From: Balneola sp.
Lineage (GTDB): Bacteria > Bacteroidota > Rhodothermia > Balneolales > Balneolaceae
Direction: 5' to 3'
NCBI GenBank assembly: GCA_003712055.1
Contig: RHLJ01000001.1
Coordinates: 992,001 to 1,056,000 of the forward strand
DNA length: 64,000 bases
The notes under the pieces were generated by a model, which saw only the letters and a list, made by a program, of their open reading frames with translations, made no database searches and was not told the origin of the DNA. The stretch's first letter is position 1. Each line of letters opens with the position of its first letter. Shown piece after piece: positions 38,933 to 48,082 of the stretch. The position numbers and the translations under genes were made by a program.

Positions 38933-40141
38933 CTATTTATATCTATTCCCAACAATTATACCCAAAAATAAATTAACTATCGAAATCTCAAATAATGAGG
39001 TTGTAATACCGGCCGTAAATAACATACTAACAAACAAAAAGGCATAATAATTATGCACTGTCGAAATCTTGAGCATAATAGTTCTATACATTAACCATAT
39101 TAGTAGAACAAAACCTATCGCCCCGAAATTTGCATAAACGAACAAAAATAAATTATCCCCAGCAAGCCTCTTATCATTTTCAAAGTAAGCCTGTGAAGTT
39201 CCTATACCGCCTATACCTCTTCCAAAGATAACAGAACCATCATTTTTGATTAACTCTAAAGTTTCTGGCCAATGATTATAAATTCGATCTTGTAGTGAGT
39301 ATAAACGAACACCATTTTCAGTGTTAAAAAGACTTTTGGATATCAAACTACTACCCATTAATGGCAACATTATCATCAACAAAAAAGAAGCTATTGCAAT
39401 AGATTTTATATATTCTGATTTAAATACTTTATAGAATAAATGAATAAATGTAATTATTACAATAACTAATATAGCACTCTTATTAGTAGTTAAAATTATT
39501 CCATATAAAGATAGAATAAATAAGCCCACCTTAAACTTAAAATTATCACTATAAGTTAAAACCAATAAATATAAGACTAATATAAATACAGATGCAGTAG
39601 CAGAATCTCCTGAAAAGCCTGCTAATCTTCTGACTCCACCTGTAGTCCATTCTCTTGAAATATCTATCTCAATGCCGCCTAAGTTAATCAGGTCCAAAAA
39701 CTCCCACGGATATACAACGAAATTATTAACTATAACACCAGTTATTATTATTACTAATAGGAAAGTGCAAAACTTTATATATTTCTCCAGGTTTAAAAAA
39801 AAATGTGGGGCTATTATTATCCCACAAAAAAGAGGAAGGAAAACTCTTATCCCGAATAAAGGCTGGATATAATTGTTCAAATAAAATATTGAAACTAGAA
39901 CAGAAATAATTAGGACACTTATTAAAACTAATCCTTTGTATAGTATTTTGTTGGTAATAAAAACTTTAACAATGTAGATCAATAAAATTAATAGTAGAGC
40001 TAAATCTTTGACATAGTATAACCAACTTATATTTTTTACCTCTAAGTAAAATTTAATTGGAGATGAAAAAACAGTTAGAGTTAGATAGACAGTAACAACT
40101 AAAAAACTAAACTTATCAATAAGTTTTGAATCATTAATCAT
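38933..40141 (-). CDS. Wzy-like O-antigen/EPS polymerase or ligase
   Basis: A 402-residue membrane protein with ten or more helices and one large periplasmic loop (about 270-330), matching the O-antigen ligase/Wzy group. The loop and following helix carry the family-like FGRGIGGIGTSQAYF and AGDNLFLFVYANFGAIGF. It would polymerise lipid-linked repeat units, working with the flippase at 54016 and the Wzc at 57848. Sequence is very AT-rich, as usual for wzy genes. An A9 run lies at 39795-39803. Confidence 0.78.
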   Translation of the reverse strand: MINDSKLIDKFSFLVVTVYLTLTVFSSPIKFYLEVKNISWLYYVKDLALLLILLIYIVKVFITNKILYKGLVLISVLIISVLVSIFYLNNYIQPLFGIRVFLPLFCGIIIAPHFFLNLEKYIKFCTFLLVIIITGVIVNNFVVYPWEFLDLINLGGIEIDISREWTTGGVRRLAGFSGDSATASVFILVLYLLVLTYSDNFKFKVGLFILSLYGIILTTNKSAILVIVIITFIHLFYKVFKSEYIKSIAIASFLLMIMLPLMGSSLISKSLFNTENGVRLYSLQDRIYNHWPETLELIKNDGSVIFGRGIGGIGTSQAYFENDKRLAGDNLFLFVYANFGAIGFVLLIWLMYRTIMLKISTVHNYYAFLFVSMLFTAGITTSLFEISIVNLFLGIIVGNRYK

Positions 40142-41258
40142 TTATAATCTTTTTATAAAACTCCATATATTCATACGAAGTTTTCTCAATTGTGAATTGT
40201 TTTCCCTCACCTATTCGTTTTAATGATTTATAGATTGATTTCAGGTTACTAGTTGTTTTTAAATAACTAATCACCCTTTCAAAATCACCTCTATTATTGG
40301 GATCAAAAATCAAATTCTTATCTATACTTTGAACTATCGTTTTACCTCCTGAATGAATTGACAAAATAGGTATTACATTAAAAGAAATAGACTCATAAAT
40401 AATCCTTGGTAATGGATCGTACCAAACCGAAGTTATAATGACTACATTAATCTGTGAGTAAAAATCGAGAGGCTTCATATAGCCTAAATAATCTATGGAT
40501 TTTTTATCGAAAGAATCTATAATGCTCTGATTTCCAGTTCCTGCAACTAACAATTTATTCCCAGTGGCTTCTAAAATCTGCCTTCCTATCTCGTTAAGTA
40601 GATGACAACCTTTAGCCTTATTGATCTTACCAAGATACCCAAATCGAATATCGGTTAATGAGTTTTTGTGAATTTTAATGCTTGGCATATCATAACCAGC
40701 ATAAATAATTGACTGTTGCCCTCTTTTATATCCATACTGATTATGAAGACTTAAAGTTAGATTACTATTAGATACGATCCCATCAATATTAGCATATAAA
40801 CTTTTTTTGTAAACACTCTGAAGTTTACAGAGATTACATTGGTCACAAATACCATTTTTGTATAAAGAATTTCTAAAACAAATTGTATTATAATCTCTTA
40901 GAGTATGTACAATCTTGTACTGATCCAAAAATCTAATCAATATTGCAGGGTATCCTTGTATGTTATTAAAATGAACTATATCTGGAGCTATTCTATCTAT
41001 TATACTCTTTACTTTGAACGCCAAGGAGATGTTTAATTGATTGAAAAAATGTGTAGCGTATCTTAAGTCTTGGAATCTATTTCTTTTTAAAAAAATATTG
41101 ATAACTTTTTTTTCTTTAATAATGATATTATCCTTATAAAAAGAAATAGTGTAAACCCTATTAGATTTTGATAATTCTTTAATGAGAATTCTCGATGATT
41201 CTTCGGCACCACCAATATAATATTCATGCAAATAATTGTTAATAAATACGATCTTCAT
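40134..41258 (-). CDS. Glycosyltransferase family 4 with Cys-rich loop
   Basis: A 374-residue GT-B glycosyltransferase. N-terminal IGGAEESSRILIKEL is the glycine-rich acceptor loop; RFGYLGKINKAKGCHLL opens the donor domain, and YESISFNVIPILSI stands for the E-x7-E region, here weakly conserved. A Cys cluster (GICDQCNLCKL) at about residues 136-146 is seen in several GT4 subfamilies and could bind metal. It overlaps its neighbours on both sides (8 bp with the polymerase gene, 4 bp with the GT2 gene). Confidence 0.82.
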   Translation of the reverse strand: MKIVFINNYLHEYYIGGAEESSRILIKELSKSNRVYTISFYKDNIIIKEKKVINIFLKRNRFQDLRYATHFFNQLNISLAFKVKSIIDRIAPDIVHFNNIQGYPAILIRFLDQYKIVHTLRDYNTICFRNSLYKNGICDQCNLCKLQSVYKKSLYANIDGIVSNSNLTLSLHNQYGYKRGQQSIIYAGYDMPSIKIHKNSLTDIRFGYLGKINKAKGCHLLNEIGRQILEATGNKLLVAGTGNQSIIDSFDKKSIDYLGYMKPLDFYSQINVVIITSVWYDPLPRIIYESISFNVIPILSIHSGGKTIVQSIDKNLIFDPNNRGDFERVISYLKTTSNLKSIYKSLKRIGEGKQFTIEKTSYEYMEFYKKIIND

Positions 41259-42205
41259 TTTGAAAAATTGTCATTAGCTCCATCTATAAAATTCAAATTA
41301 AAATTACACAATTCTTTAATCTTAAATCTTAATAAATAATACAAATTGTATTTGAATAATAATTTAAAAAAAATCATTCGATTGTATGTATAATTTATAT
41401 ATCCTAAATTTCTAAAATAGATGCTTGATCTTTCAGGTGGTTTTAGGATTATTCTTAAAGGCAAGGGAGGTAATACTTTTGTAAAAGTGCTTCTGCTTGG
41501 GGGATGATAATGTTTCGCTTTTGTAATCGTTGCCACCGGATAACCATTGAATTTTACTCTATTTGTATACTCTTCTTCATCACCCCATATAAACATCTCC
41601 TTCTTTATGAGCCCTATTTTTTCTGGCACTTCCCGATGTATAAGTGTTCCATTGAATGGATTCATGAATCTTGGTATAACTTCGGAGTCATTAATTTGTT
41701 TTATATAGTAGATTCCGTTTAACCCGAATGCCAGTTCTTCTGGAGATTCTTGATTAATTACAATGGCATTGCAATATTTCAGTGAGAACTTTTTTGAATA
41801 TTTTTTCAGATTCCTTAACTGATCTTTGCATGGAATGCCATCATCATCCATCATCCAAATCCAGTCCACCCCTGATTCAAAAGCTCTTTTCAATCCTTCA
41901 TAAAAACCCCCCGCTCCACCATCATTTTCAGATTTTCGAACATATACAAGTTCAATTAAACCAGTATCTGTACTTATCACACACTCGATAACTTCATTTA
42001 CCTCTGGACTTTTTGAAGGAAGTTTTGGAATTATTTTTTTTTCCAATAAAATTTCTGGTGTCCCATCGTTCGAGAGATTATCTATAATAAATAGAATGTC
42101 AGGCTTTCTTGTTTGAGTTTTTATTGCATCTAAACACTTAATCAATAATTGTTTGCGATTATAGGTAACTACTACAGCAGCGATTTTTTCATGCGCATTA
42201 ATCAT
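41255..42205 (-). CDS. GT2 glycosyltransferase, galactofuranosyltransferase-like
   Basis: A 316-residue inverting GT-A enzyme: VVTYNRKQLL near the start, IDNLSNDGT, and the metal/catalytic region GGAGGFYEGLKRAF ... WIWMMDDDGIP, the GlfT-like arrangement. The gene overlaps the UDP-galactopyranose mutase gene by 8 bp, so a UDP-galactofuranose donor is likely. A T9 run lies in the gene at 42034-42042. Confidence 0.85.
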   Translation of the reverse strand: MINAHEKIAAVVVTYNRKQLLIKCLDAIKTQTRKPDILFIIDNLSNDGTPEILLEKKIIPKLPSKSPEVNEVIECVISTDTGLIELVYVRKSENDGGAGGFYEGLKRAFESGVDWIWMMDDDGIPCKDQLRNLKKYSKKFSLKYCNAIVINQESPEELAFGLNGIYYIKQINDSEVIPRFMNPFNGTLIHREVPEKIGLIKKEMFIWGDEEEYTNRVKFNGYPVATITKAKHYHPPSRSTFTKVLPPLPLRIILKPPERSSIYFRNLGYINYTYNRMIFFKLLFKYNLYYLLRFKIKELCNFNLNFIDGANDNFSK

Positions 42206-43310
42206 TTTTATTCAATTCCTTTCTAGTTTTAACCAATGCAGCACCAATAACTTGATGCATATCATAATATTTATATTCTGCCAAGCGCCCACCGAAAATG
42301 ACATTTTCATGATCCTTTGTTAATCCATAATACTTTTTAAATCTGGCAGTATTCTTCTCATCGTTCACCGGATAGTAAGGTTCCATACCTTGCTTCCATT
42401 CAATGGGGTATTCCTTTGTAATAACCGTTTTTTTTTGTTTTCCAAATTCGAAATGTTTGTGTTCGAGAATTCTTGTGAACGGAATTTCATATTCTGTATA
42501 ATTCACAACAGCATTGCCCTGGAAGTTGTCAGTGTCTAATACTTCATGCTCAAAATTTAGGCTACGGTATTCCAGTTCTCCAAATCGGAAATTAAAATAT
42601 TTATCAATTGGACCGGTATAAACGATTTTGTCTGCAAGTTGATCCAACTCGTCTTTAGTATCAAAATAATTAACCCCAAGTCGTACTTCTATCCCATCTA
42701 AAAGACCTTCAATTAGTTTATTATAACCACCAATAGGGATTCCCTGATACTTATCATTAAAGTAATTGTTGTCGTAGGTAAATCTTAGTGGTAATCGTTT
42801 AATAATGAAAGGCGGTAAATCAGTAGCCTTTCTACCCCATTGCTTTTCAGTATAACCTTTTATCAGTTTTTCATATATATCTTTTCCAACCAGTGTGAGA
42901 GCCTGTTCTTCCAAATTAGATGGCTTGATATCTTTATACTCTCCTTTTTGCTCTTCTATTTTCTGTTTTGCTTCCCTTGGTGTTTTTACTCCCCATAATT
43001 TATTGAAAGTATTCATATTAAATGGAAGGTTGTAAAGCTCATTTTTATATCTGGCTACCGGTGTATTTGTATACCTATTAAACTCAACAAAATTATTTAC
43101 ATAATCCCAGATTTTTTTATCATTTGTGTGAAATATATGGGCGCCATATTTGTGGACATTAATTCCTTCTGTTTCTTCACAGTATGTGTTACCACCAATA
43201 TGATTTCTTTTATCTATTAAGAGACACTTTTTCCCTTGTTTATTTGCTTCATGGGCAAATACTGCTCCAAATAACCCTGTTCCAACAATGAGATAATCAT
43301 ATTTCATCAT
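42198..43310 (-). CDS. glf: UDP-galactopyranose mutase
   Basis: A 370-residue flavoenzyme converting UDP-galactopyranose to UDP-galactofuranose. Clear marks are the FAD motif IVGTGLFGAVFAHEA, DKRNHIGGNTY, the KYGAHIFHTND block, YTEKQWGR, and C-terminal GGRLAEYKYYDMHQVIGAAL. Length is standard. The start ATG overlaps the stop of the upstream DUF115-like gene (ATGA). Confidence 0.96.
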   Translation of the reverse strand: MMKYDYLIVGTGLFGAVFAHEANKQGKKCLLIDKRNHIGGNTYCEETEGINVHKYGAHIFHTNDKKIWDYVNNFVEFNRYTNTPVARYKNELYNLPFNMNTFNKLWGVKTPREAKQKIEEQKGEYKDIKPSNLEEQALTLVGKDIYEKLIKGYTEKQWGRKATDLPPFIIKRLPLRFTYDNNYFNDKYQGIPIGGYNKLIEGLLDGIEVRLGVNYFDTKDELDQLADKIVYTGPIDKYFNFRFGELEYRSLNFEHEVLDTDNFQGNAVVNYTEYEIPFTRILEHKHFEFGKQKKTVITKEYPIEWKQGMEPYYPVNDEKNTARFKKYYGLTKDHENVIFGGRLAEYKYYDMHQVIGAALVKTRKELNKND

Positions 43311-44122
43311 AAAAAAGACTCTAAATTAACTTTTTTGAATACTTCCAGTTTTGTATTTCTAGAAGCATTTAATATTTGTATAGAATTTTTTTCGGCATAC
43401 GCTTTTGCAGCTTCAAAAGCCATTATTTGAATGTCCAATTTCGGAACGGTCCATTTCTCTCCTTTTTTTCGATAATCTTTATGGAAATGATTTACTTCTT
43501 TGTCATTTATTAAAATCTTGTCCTTAACCAAATTATGATGTGAATCTTTACTTTCTTTTGGAATATTGAAATTGAAATCCATTCCAAGAATCACAATTTC
43601 TTTAAACCCCATAAAAACTGCTGTTTGCAACATTCGATAGCTAACAGTTGTTCCACTGAAATACCCACGGGTTAAATCGTCTGAAAATCCGTACCCATTT
43701 CTTAAATCCGATAATTGGTTTACATAAATTACATCCGAATAACCCGAAAACTGTTCCTTTATCTGGTTATCAAATATGCATTCAATCGAGGTATCATTAA
43801 TCACGCTAATTATTTCTTCTTTTGCGTTTTCAACAACTAAATGATCTGCAACAGAATAATAGGTTGGTCGCCAGGTAGATTCATTAAAAATCAGAAAACA
43901 TTTATTGCACCCAAAGCTTACTTCATCTTGTATCTTCTCAAGATCTTCTTTTGTTAAGCTGGGCCCCATTGCTACTAAAAAACATCTTTCCCCTAAATGC
44001 TTGTTTTGATATGATCTTAGCCGATTGATCATTTCTTTATTCATATTCTGATACTTTTTGAGGTTAATCTCACGACGAATATTTCGTAAACTATCAAAAA
44101 TTGGGCTATTCTTTATTGACAT
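43307..44122 (-). CDS. DUF115/MptE-like protein, candidate CMP-sugar transferase (copy 1)
   Basis: A 271-residue protein of the DUF115/MAF (PF01973-like) type. The core motif is GERCFLVAMGPSLTKEDL (GPSL at 53-56) followed by a conserved Asn (residue 73, GCNKCF). Later come GTTVSYRMLQTAVFMGFKEIVILGMDF and HFHKDY. The GxGPSL...N pattern resembles the nucleotide-binding loop of GT42 sialyltransferases (for example CstII), and Maf flagellin transferases belong to this wider group. I infer a transferase using a CMP-activated sugar acid. It sits at the downstream end of the CMP-sugar cassette; a homologue (53177-54019) sits at the other end. Confidence 0.65.
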   Translation of the reverse strand: MSIKNSPIFDSLRNIRREINLKKYQNMNKEMINRLRSYQNKHLGERCFLVAMGPSLTKEDLEKIQDEVSFGCNKCFLIFNESTWRPTYYSVADHLVVENAKEEIISVINDTSIECIFDNQIKEQFSGYSDVIYVNQLSDLRNGYGFSDDLTRGYFSGTTVSYRMLQTAVFMGFKEIVILGMDFNFNIPKESKDSHHNLVKDKILINDKEVNHFHKDYRKKGEKWTVPKLDIQIMAFEAAKAYAEKNSIQILNASRNTKLEVFKKVNLESFL

Positions 44123-44135
44123 ATCAAACTACTTA

Positions 44136-44594
44136 TTAAATGATAATTTTAATTGTTGCCTTTTTAATAGTTATCAGATTATTCACAAATCCTTTTTGCG
44201 GACTGTGTGGATCCCCCGGATAAAAAATTGCAAATACACCATTCCCTGTTACGATCTCTGAGGCATACTGACTTGTTTTCTTATATAAAGTTCTATCAAA
44301 TTCAGGCTCATAGTCAGAGAATCTGTCTAAGGACTCGTAAGGTGTAAAATATGTGATTTCATACCCAATCAATGGATATTGGATATCAATAGTATGATTA
44401 TGAACTTCAAAGATTTCATTATCTTCGCTTAGACTTTGAAGTGGGTAGGAATCAATTATAAGCCTCATATTCTTACTTAGCTCATATGTACCAAAATCAA
44501 TATCTATGTCTGTAGTGGCTAAAGTCTGAACACCAAATAAGATTTCATCTGAAAGAATGCCTTTATTATAGTTATCGAATGAGTCGGTGATCAT
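44136..44594 (-). CDS. YhcH/YjgK/YiaL family protein, NanQ-like anomerase
   Basis: A 152-residue single-domain double-stranded beta-helix protein. Family marks are FEVHNHTIDIQYPLIGYE (Glu and His metal ligands) and FAIFYPGDPHSPQ (third His). E. coli YhcH (NanQ) has been reported to speed anomer exchange of sialic acid. In this cassette a similar role on a ring-forming keto acid is a natural inference. It is 2 bp from the hydroxyacid dehydrogenase gene and 14 bp from the DUF115-like gene. Confidence 0.8.
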   Translation of the reverse strand: MITDSFDNYNKGILSDEILFGVQTLATTDIDIDFGTYELSKNMRLIIDSYPLQSLSEDNEIFEVHNHTIDIQYPLIGYEITYFTPYESLDRFSDYEPEFDRTLYKKTSQYASEIVTGNGVFAIFYPGDPHSPQKGFVNNLITIKKATIKIII

Positions 44595-44595
44595 T

Positions 44596-45414
44596 TCAAT
44601 TACTTTTGGAACTTAACTGATCCTGAAATTCATAAAAATCTTTAGCCAATCCTTTAAGAAAATCAGCACATGTGCTGGCAATATGCGGGGTCATTATGAA
44701 ATTTTCAGGGTGATAATGTTTTAATTCCCCATGATATGGCTCCTTCCAAAAAACATCAAAAATTGCATAAATCCGGCTATTCTTAATTTCATTCAATAGG
44801 TCTTCTTCAGAAACTATTGGACCTCGAGAAGTATTAACTAAAAAGGAACCATCTTTCATCCAACCAAGTTTTTCAGCATCCCAATAACTTCTTGTATGCT
44901 CATTTAAGGGGATATGAAGTGAAACTACATCTGCTTTTTTTGTCAATTCAACTAGTTCTTCAGGAGAATTTTCTCTGATATCGAATGTTGATATATTGAC
45001 TAAATTAATGAGCTTTTCTTTAACATAAGTACCTATTCTACCAAGTCCTACTAGAAGAACTCCTCTGTTTCCAAGAAACGGTCTTTGGTACTTTTTCCAG
45101 TTTTCTAAATCACCAACATTTTTATATAAAGCATTCAGAATTGAGTAAACTGCAAAATTTGCTGTCTCTTCAAATATAATGTTCTGTGTTTCTTTTGATG
45201 GTAAACGTATTTCGATACCTAATGCTTCTGCATCTTCAAAAGGAATATTATCAGTACCAACACCACATTTAAAAATACCTTTTAGGTTAGGCATTTCATG
45301 AACATTAATTGGTTTACTACCAATTACTGCGATTTGACCTTCAGCTGCCTCAACATTAGATAAGAGTTCAGGTACATATTCATCCAATGTAGGTGTATTT
45401 TTCCAAAGTTTCAT
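44596..45414 (-). CDS. D-2-hydroxyacid dehydrogenase (copy 1)
   Basis: A 272-residue NAD-dependent dehydrogenase of the PGDH/D-isomer family: FKCGVGTDNI, the nucleotide-binding VLLVGLGRIGTYV, and the catalytic set Arg in VNTSRGPIV, Glu in WKEPY and His in MTPHIAST. It is about 40 residues shorter than usual because the N-terminal substrate domain is trimmed. It would interconvert a 2-keto acid and a D-2-hydroxy acid. It is 8 bp from the IMPase gene within the cassette. Confidence 0.83.
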   Translation of the reverse strand: MKLWKNTPTLDEYVPELLSNVEAAEGQIAVIGSKPINVHEMPNLKGIFKCGVGTDNIPFEDAEALGIEIRLPSKETQNIIFEETANFAVYSILNALYKNVGDLENWKKYQRPFLGNRGVLLVGLGRIGTYVKEKLINLVNISTFDIRENSPEELVELTKKADVVSLHIPLNEHTRSYWDAEKLGWMKDGSFLVNTSRGPIVSEEDLLNEIKNSRIYAIFDVFWKEPYHGELKHYHPENFIMTPHIASTCADFLKGLAKDFYEFQDQLSSKSN

Positions 45415-45422
45415 TTAGTCAT

Positions 45423-46157
45423 TTATGTGTGGTTATATACAAATACATCGTATCCGAAATCAGATACTTCCTGCATTTCGTACTTAATTCCTAACGAATG
45501 TATAATTGAAATCCCTCCAGCTACATCCCATAACTTGATATCTTTTTCCATGTAAGCATCGAATCTATCAAGTGCTACATAGGCCACTGATAATGCAGCT
45601 GATCCAAGTAATCTTACTTTTTTATAGCTTGTAATTTTTTGGACAAATTCTTGTAAAGAGTCTGTATCGTTATCGAGATCGATATATGTAGAAATTCCAG
45701 TACCTAATATGGATTCAGATTTCGGGCGCGAGATAGGTGCTTTTAGTTGGATATCATTTAACCATGCTCCAGCATCTACATACCCGTAAATTAACTCGCT
45801 TCTATTGAAATCATAAATGACTCCAAAAATTGGCGAATTATTTACCCATAAGGCTATCGAGACACAAGACAGATGTATTGTTCTCGTATAATTAAGTGTA
45901 CCATCAATTGGATCAATAATCCAGTAAGGCACATCTTTTACATTATTATAATTCTGGTATGATTCCTCACTTAATAATGGAAAATCTGAAACACGTTTTA
46001 TTTCATTCAGAATAAATTTTTCTGTCTCAATATCTGCTTTTGCTTTTGTGTCTTTACCCTGGCTTGAAAGAACTTCTAAATTTTTCTCTTTTATTAATCT
46101 TTCACCTGCTTTAATAGCTATTTGTTTTGCGTCTTCAAACTCTTGTTTATAATTCAT
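45423..46157 (-). CDS. Inositol-monophosphatase family phosphatase
   Basis: A 244-residue Mg-dependent phosphatase with LLSEES (metal Glu), WIIDPIDGTLNYTR (metal Asps) and the C-terminal KLWDVAGGISI. The family hydrolyses inositol phosphates, PAP or sugar phosphates; here a phosphorylated cassette intermediate is the likely substrate. It is more like inositol/sugar phosphatases than the CysQ at 63028. It is followed after 8 bp by the dehydrogenase gene. Confidence 0.83.
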   Translation of the reverse strand: MNYKQEFEDAKQIAIKAGERLIKEKNLEVLSSQGKDTKAKADIETEKFILNEIKRVSDFPLLSEESYQNYNNVKDVPYWIIDPIDGTLNYTRTIHLSCVSIALWVNNSPIFGVIYDFNRSELIYGYVDAGAWLNDIQLKAPISRPKSESILGTGISTYIDLDNDTDSLQEFVQKITSYKKVRLLGSAALSVAYVALDRFDAYMEKDIKLWDVAGGISIIHSLGIKYEMQEVSDFGYDVFVYNHT

Positions 46158-46158
46158 T

Positions 46159-46827
46159 TTAATCCTCTGTTATACCAAAACAAGTTACAGGCACACCATC
46201 GGTTCCATCAATTCGTAATGGACAAACAATTACTTCCCTTAGAGTTGTATTTGCATCTACTTTAGTTAAATCCATGTCTTCAATGACAAGAATAGGTGAT
46301 TTAGGATCTAAGAAATGATAATGCGCTGCTTTTCCAGCATCTGAATGTTGGTAACTTGATAGCGAAATAAAGTCCATTCCAACAACACGTATTGAAGTAA
46401 ATTCTTCTTTAAGGTAATCGGCTACATTTGGTGAAAGCCCATAATTATATTCCCAATATCTGGATTCAGATCTAAATGCTGTCGCACCGGTTTTAACTAG
46501 AAGAATATCAAAAGAAGCTTTGTCTTTCACTTGTTTTAGTTGATCAATTATTTTCTCGTCAATGATTAATTCAGATTGTTCAACTTCAATAATGATTGGT
46601 TTGTTAAAGAACCAAAAATCGGCTTCATAATTCTCCTGAGTAATTTTTTCTGAAAAGAAGTGATGGGGAAAATCAATATGAGTACCGCAATGTAGAGGCA
46701 GATTAATTGTACTCTCGTTAACCGTGCTACCTTCTTTAATTGATTTTATTTTGGAAACTGATACTCTGGATCTATTTCCATAGGTTGGAGTATTATTATT
46801 TAAACTATGTGATAAAAAAATCTTCAC
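46159..46827 (-). CDS. Cyclase-family metal hydrolase (kynurenine formamidase-like)
   Basis: A 222-residue member of the PF04199-type cyclase family. The signature LPLHCGTHIDFPHHFF (HxGTHxDxPxHF) is present at about residue 44, with a second His region in SSYQHSDAGKAAHYHFL. Known relatives hydrolyse N-formylkynurenine or act on cyclic acids; the substrate here might be an N-acyl or lactone form of the sugar acid. It starts with GTG (46827), preceded by GGAGG at about 4 nt and directly after the stop of the cytidylyltransferase gene. Confidence 0.82.
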   Translation of the reverse strand: MKIFLSHSLNNNTPTYGNRSRVSVSKIKSIKEGSTVNESTINLPLHCGTHIDFPHHFFSEKITQENYEADFWFFNKPIIIEVEQSELIIDEKIIDQLKQVKDKASFDILLVKTGATAFRSESRYWEYNYGLSPNVADYLKEEFTSIRVVGMDFISLSSYQHSDAGKAAHYHFLDPKSPILVIEDMDLTKVDANTTLREVIVCPLRIDGTDGVPVTCFGITED

Positions 46828-47502
46828 TTATCCTCCGTTTTCCACTACCAAATCATAAAGAGCTTGTGCTATTTTTAGATCTTCTTCTACTTTGATTACA
46901 TGACTTGCTAATTTACTAATTGGTATAAAATCGACATCTCCAGCATATGATGCACATTTACCAATCTCATAATTGGTTATATACTCATCCTTGAGCCATC
47001 CGGTAATTGACCAGGAGATACGTTGTATCAGATCCAGATCCTGGCTATTTGTCTTTTCGTCAAAGGTAAAATTAATTGGAGTATTTTTGTATGCACACTC
47101 AATCTGAATTGGCTCGTAGCTTAAAAATACATTTGCTTTTGAAACCATCATCTTCTCTACAAAGTCGATGATATCTTTTTGTGATAATAAAGGTGCTATA
47201 GAATGAACCTGCACAACATGTGTGCAGTCGTTGGATTTTAAAAATTCATAGATAAAATCTTCACTCGTTGCACTATTATTAGCAAGTTCTTCCGGTCTTT
47301 TATGAAATTTTGCACCATTCTCAAGAGCGACATTTCCAATTATCTCACTTTCAGAATTGACCCAAACTTCATCAAATACTTTGGTATTTTTACACTTTTC
47401 AATGGCTAACTGAAGTAATGTTTTCCCATTAATACTCCTGAGATTTTTCTGTTTTAATCTTTGGCTACCCAAACGAGCAGGAATCATTGCTAAAATCTTC
47501 AT
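46828..47502 (-). CDS. CMP-sugar (acylneuraminate-like) cytidylyltransferase (copy 1)
   Basis: A 224-residue nucleotidyltransferase of the NeuA/KdsB group. The CTP loop IPARLGSQRLKQKN (residues 7-20) is intact, and VQVHSIAPLLSQKDI stands for the usual LQPTSPLR region, with His/Ser/Ile in place of Pro/Thr/Ser. It would couple a sugar acid to CMP. It is 15 bp after the SIS gene. The sugar is unknown; the changed acceptor-site strand argues against ordinary sialic acid. Confidence 0.82.
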   Translation of the reverse strand: MKILAMIPARLGSQRLKQKNLRSINGKTLLQLAIEKCKNTKVFDEVWVNSESEIIGNVALENGAKFHKRPEELANNSATSEDFIYEFLKSNDCTHVVQVHSIAPLLSQKDIIDFVEKMMVSKANVFLSYEPIQIECAYKNTPINFTFDEKTNSQDLDLIQRISWSITGWLKDEYITNYEIGKCASYAGDVDFIPISKLASHVIKVEEDLKIAQALYDLVVENGG

Positions 47503-47517
47503 TTGAAAAAGAATTAG

Positions 47518-48081
47518 TTATGAGACACTATACTCAGCTTTCCCTAGTATCATGTCAACGACTGCAAGAAGCCAAATAGAATGAGCATGCTCAATAATAT
47601 TATACGCTTTACTCTCAACCCAGAAATTAATATCACCCAAAGATTTAAGAGTATTATCTGGTCCGAAACCGCTAAAGGTTATTACCTTTATGCCCAATTC
47701 TTTTGCTGTTTTGGCTGCATTCACAATGTTTTTTGAACTACCACTTGAACTAATTAGCACCACTGCGTCGCCTTCTTGATAATAATGTTCAATTGCTCTG
47801 GCAACCCAATTTTCGTAACCAAAATCATTTGCAAAAGCTGTGATTAATGCGTCTTCATTGAAACATAAACCCTGAACTTTCGCCTGCTTTGTAAAATCTA
47901 ACGCGGCATGACTGGCAATGGTTGCACTTGCGCCATTGCCTGCAAACATTACTTTCTTTCTGCCATTTTTGATTTTCTGAAAGAGTTCTTTGGTCGCAGT
48001 AAGTTCAGAGGTTACATCCGTCTGAAATAGAACCTTTTCGTATCTATTAAAATAATCTTCTAAAAATTCCTTATCTGTCAT
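47518..48081 (-). CDS. SIS-domain sugar-phosphate isomerase, GmhA-like
   Basis: A 187-residue phosphosugar isomerase: MFAGNGASATIASHAALDF is the first phosphate loop and VLISSSGSSKNIVNAAK the second, as in GmhA and DiaA. It would isomerise an aldose/ketose phosphate such as a heptose, but the exact substrate is unknown. I start at ATG 48081 (MTDKEF); a TTG at 48111 would overlap the Gfo/Idh gene by 29 bp. There is 1 bp between the chosen start and the preceding stop. Confidence 0.83.
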   Translation of the reverse strand: MTDKEFLEDYFNRYEKVLFQTDVTSELTATKELFQKIKNGRKKVMFAGNGASATIASHAALDFTKQAKVQGLCFNEDALITAFANDFGYENWVARAIEHYYQEGDAVVLISSSGSSKNIVNAAKTAKELGIKVITFSGFGPDNTLKSLGDINFWVESKAYNIIEHAHSIWLLAVVDMILGKAEYSVS

Positions 48082-48082
48082 T

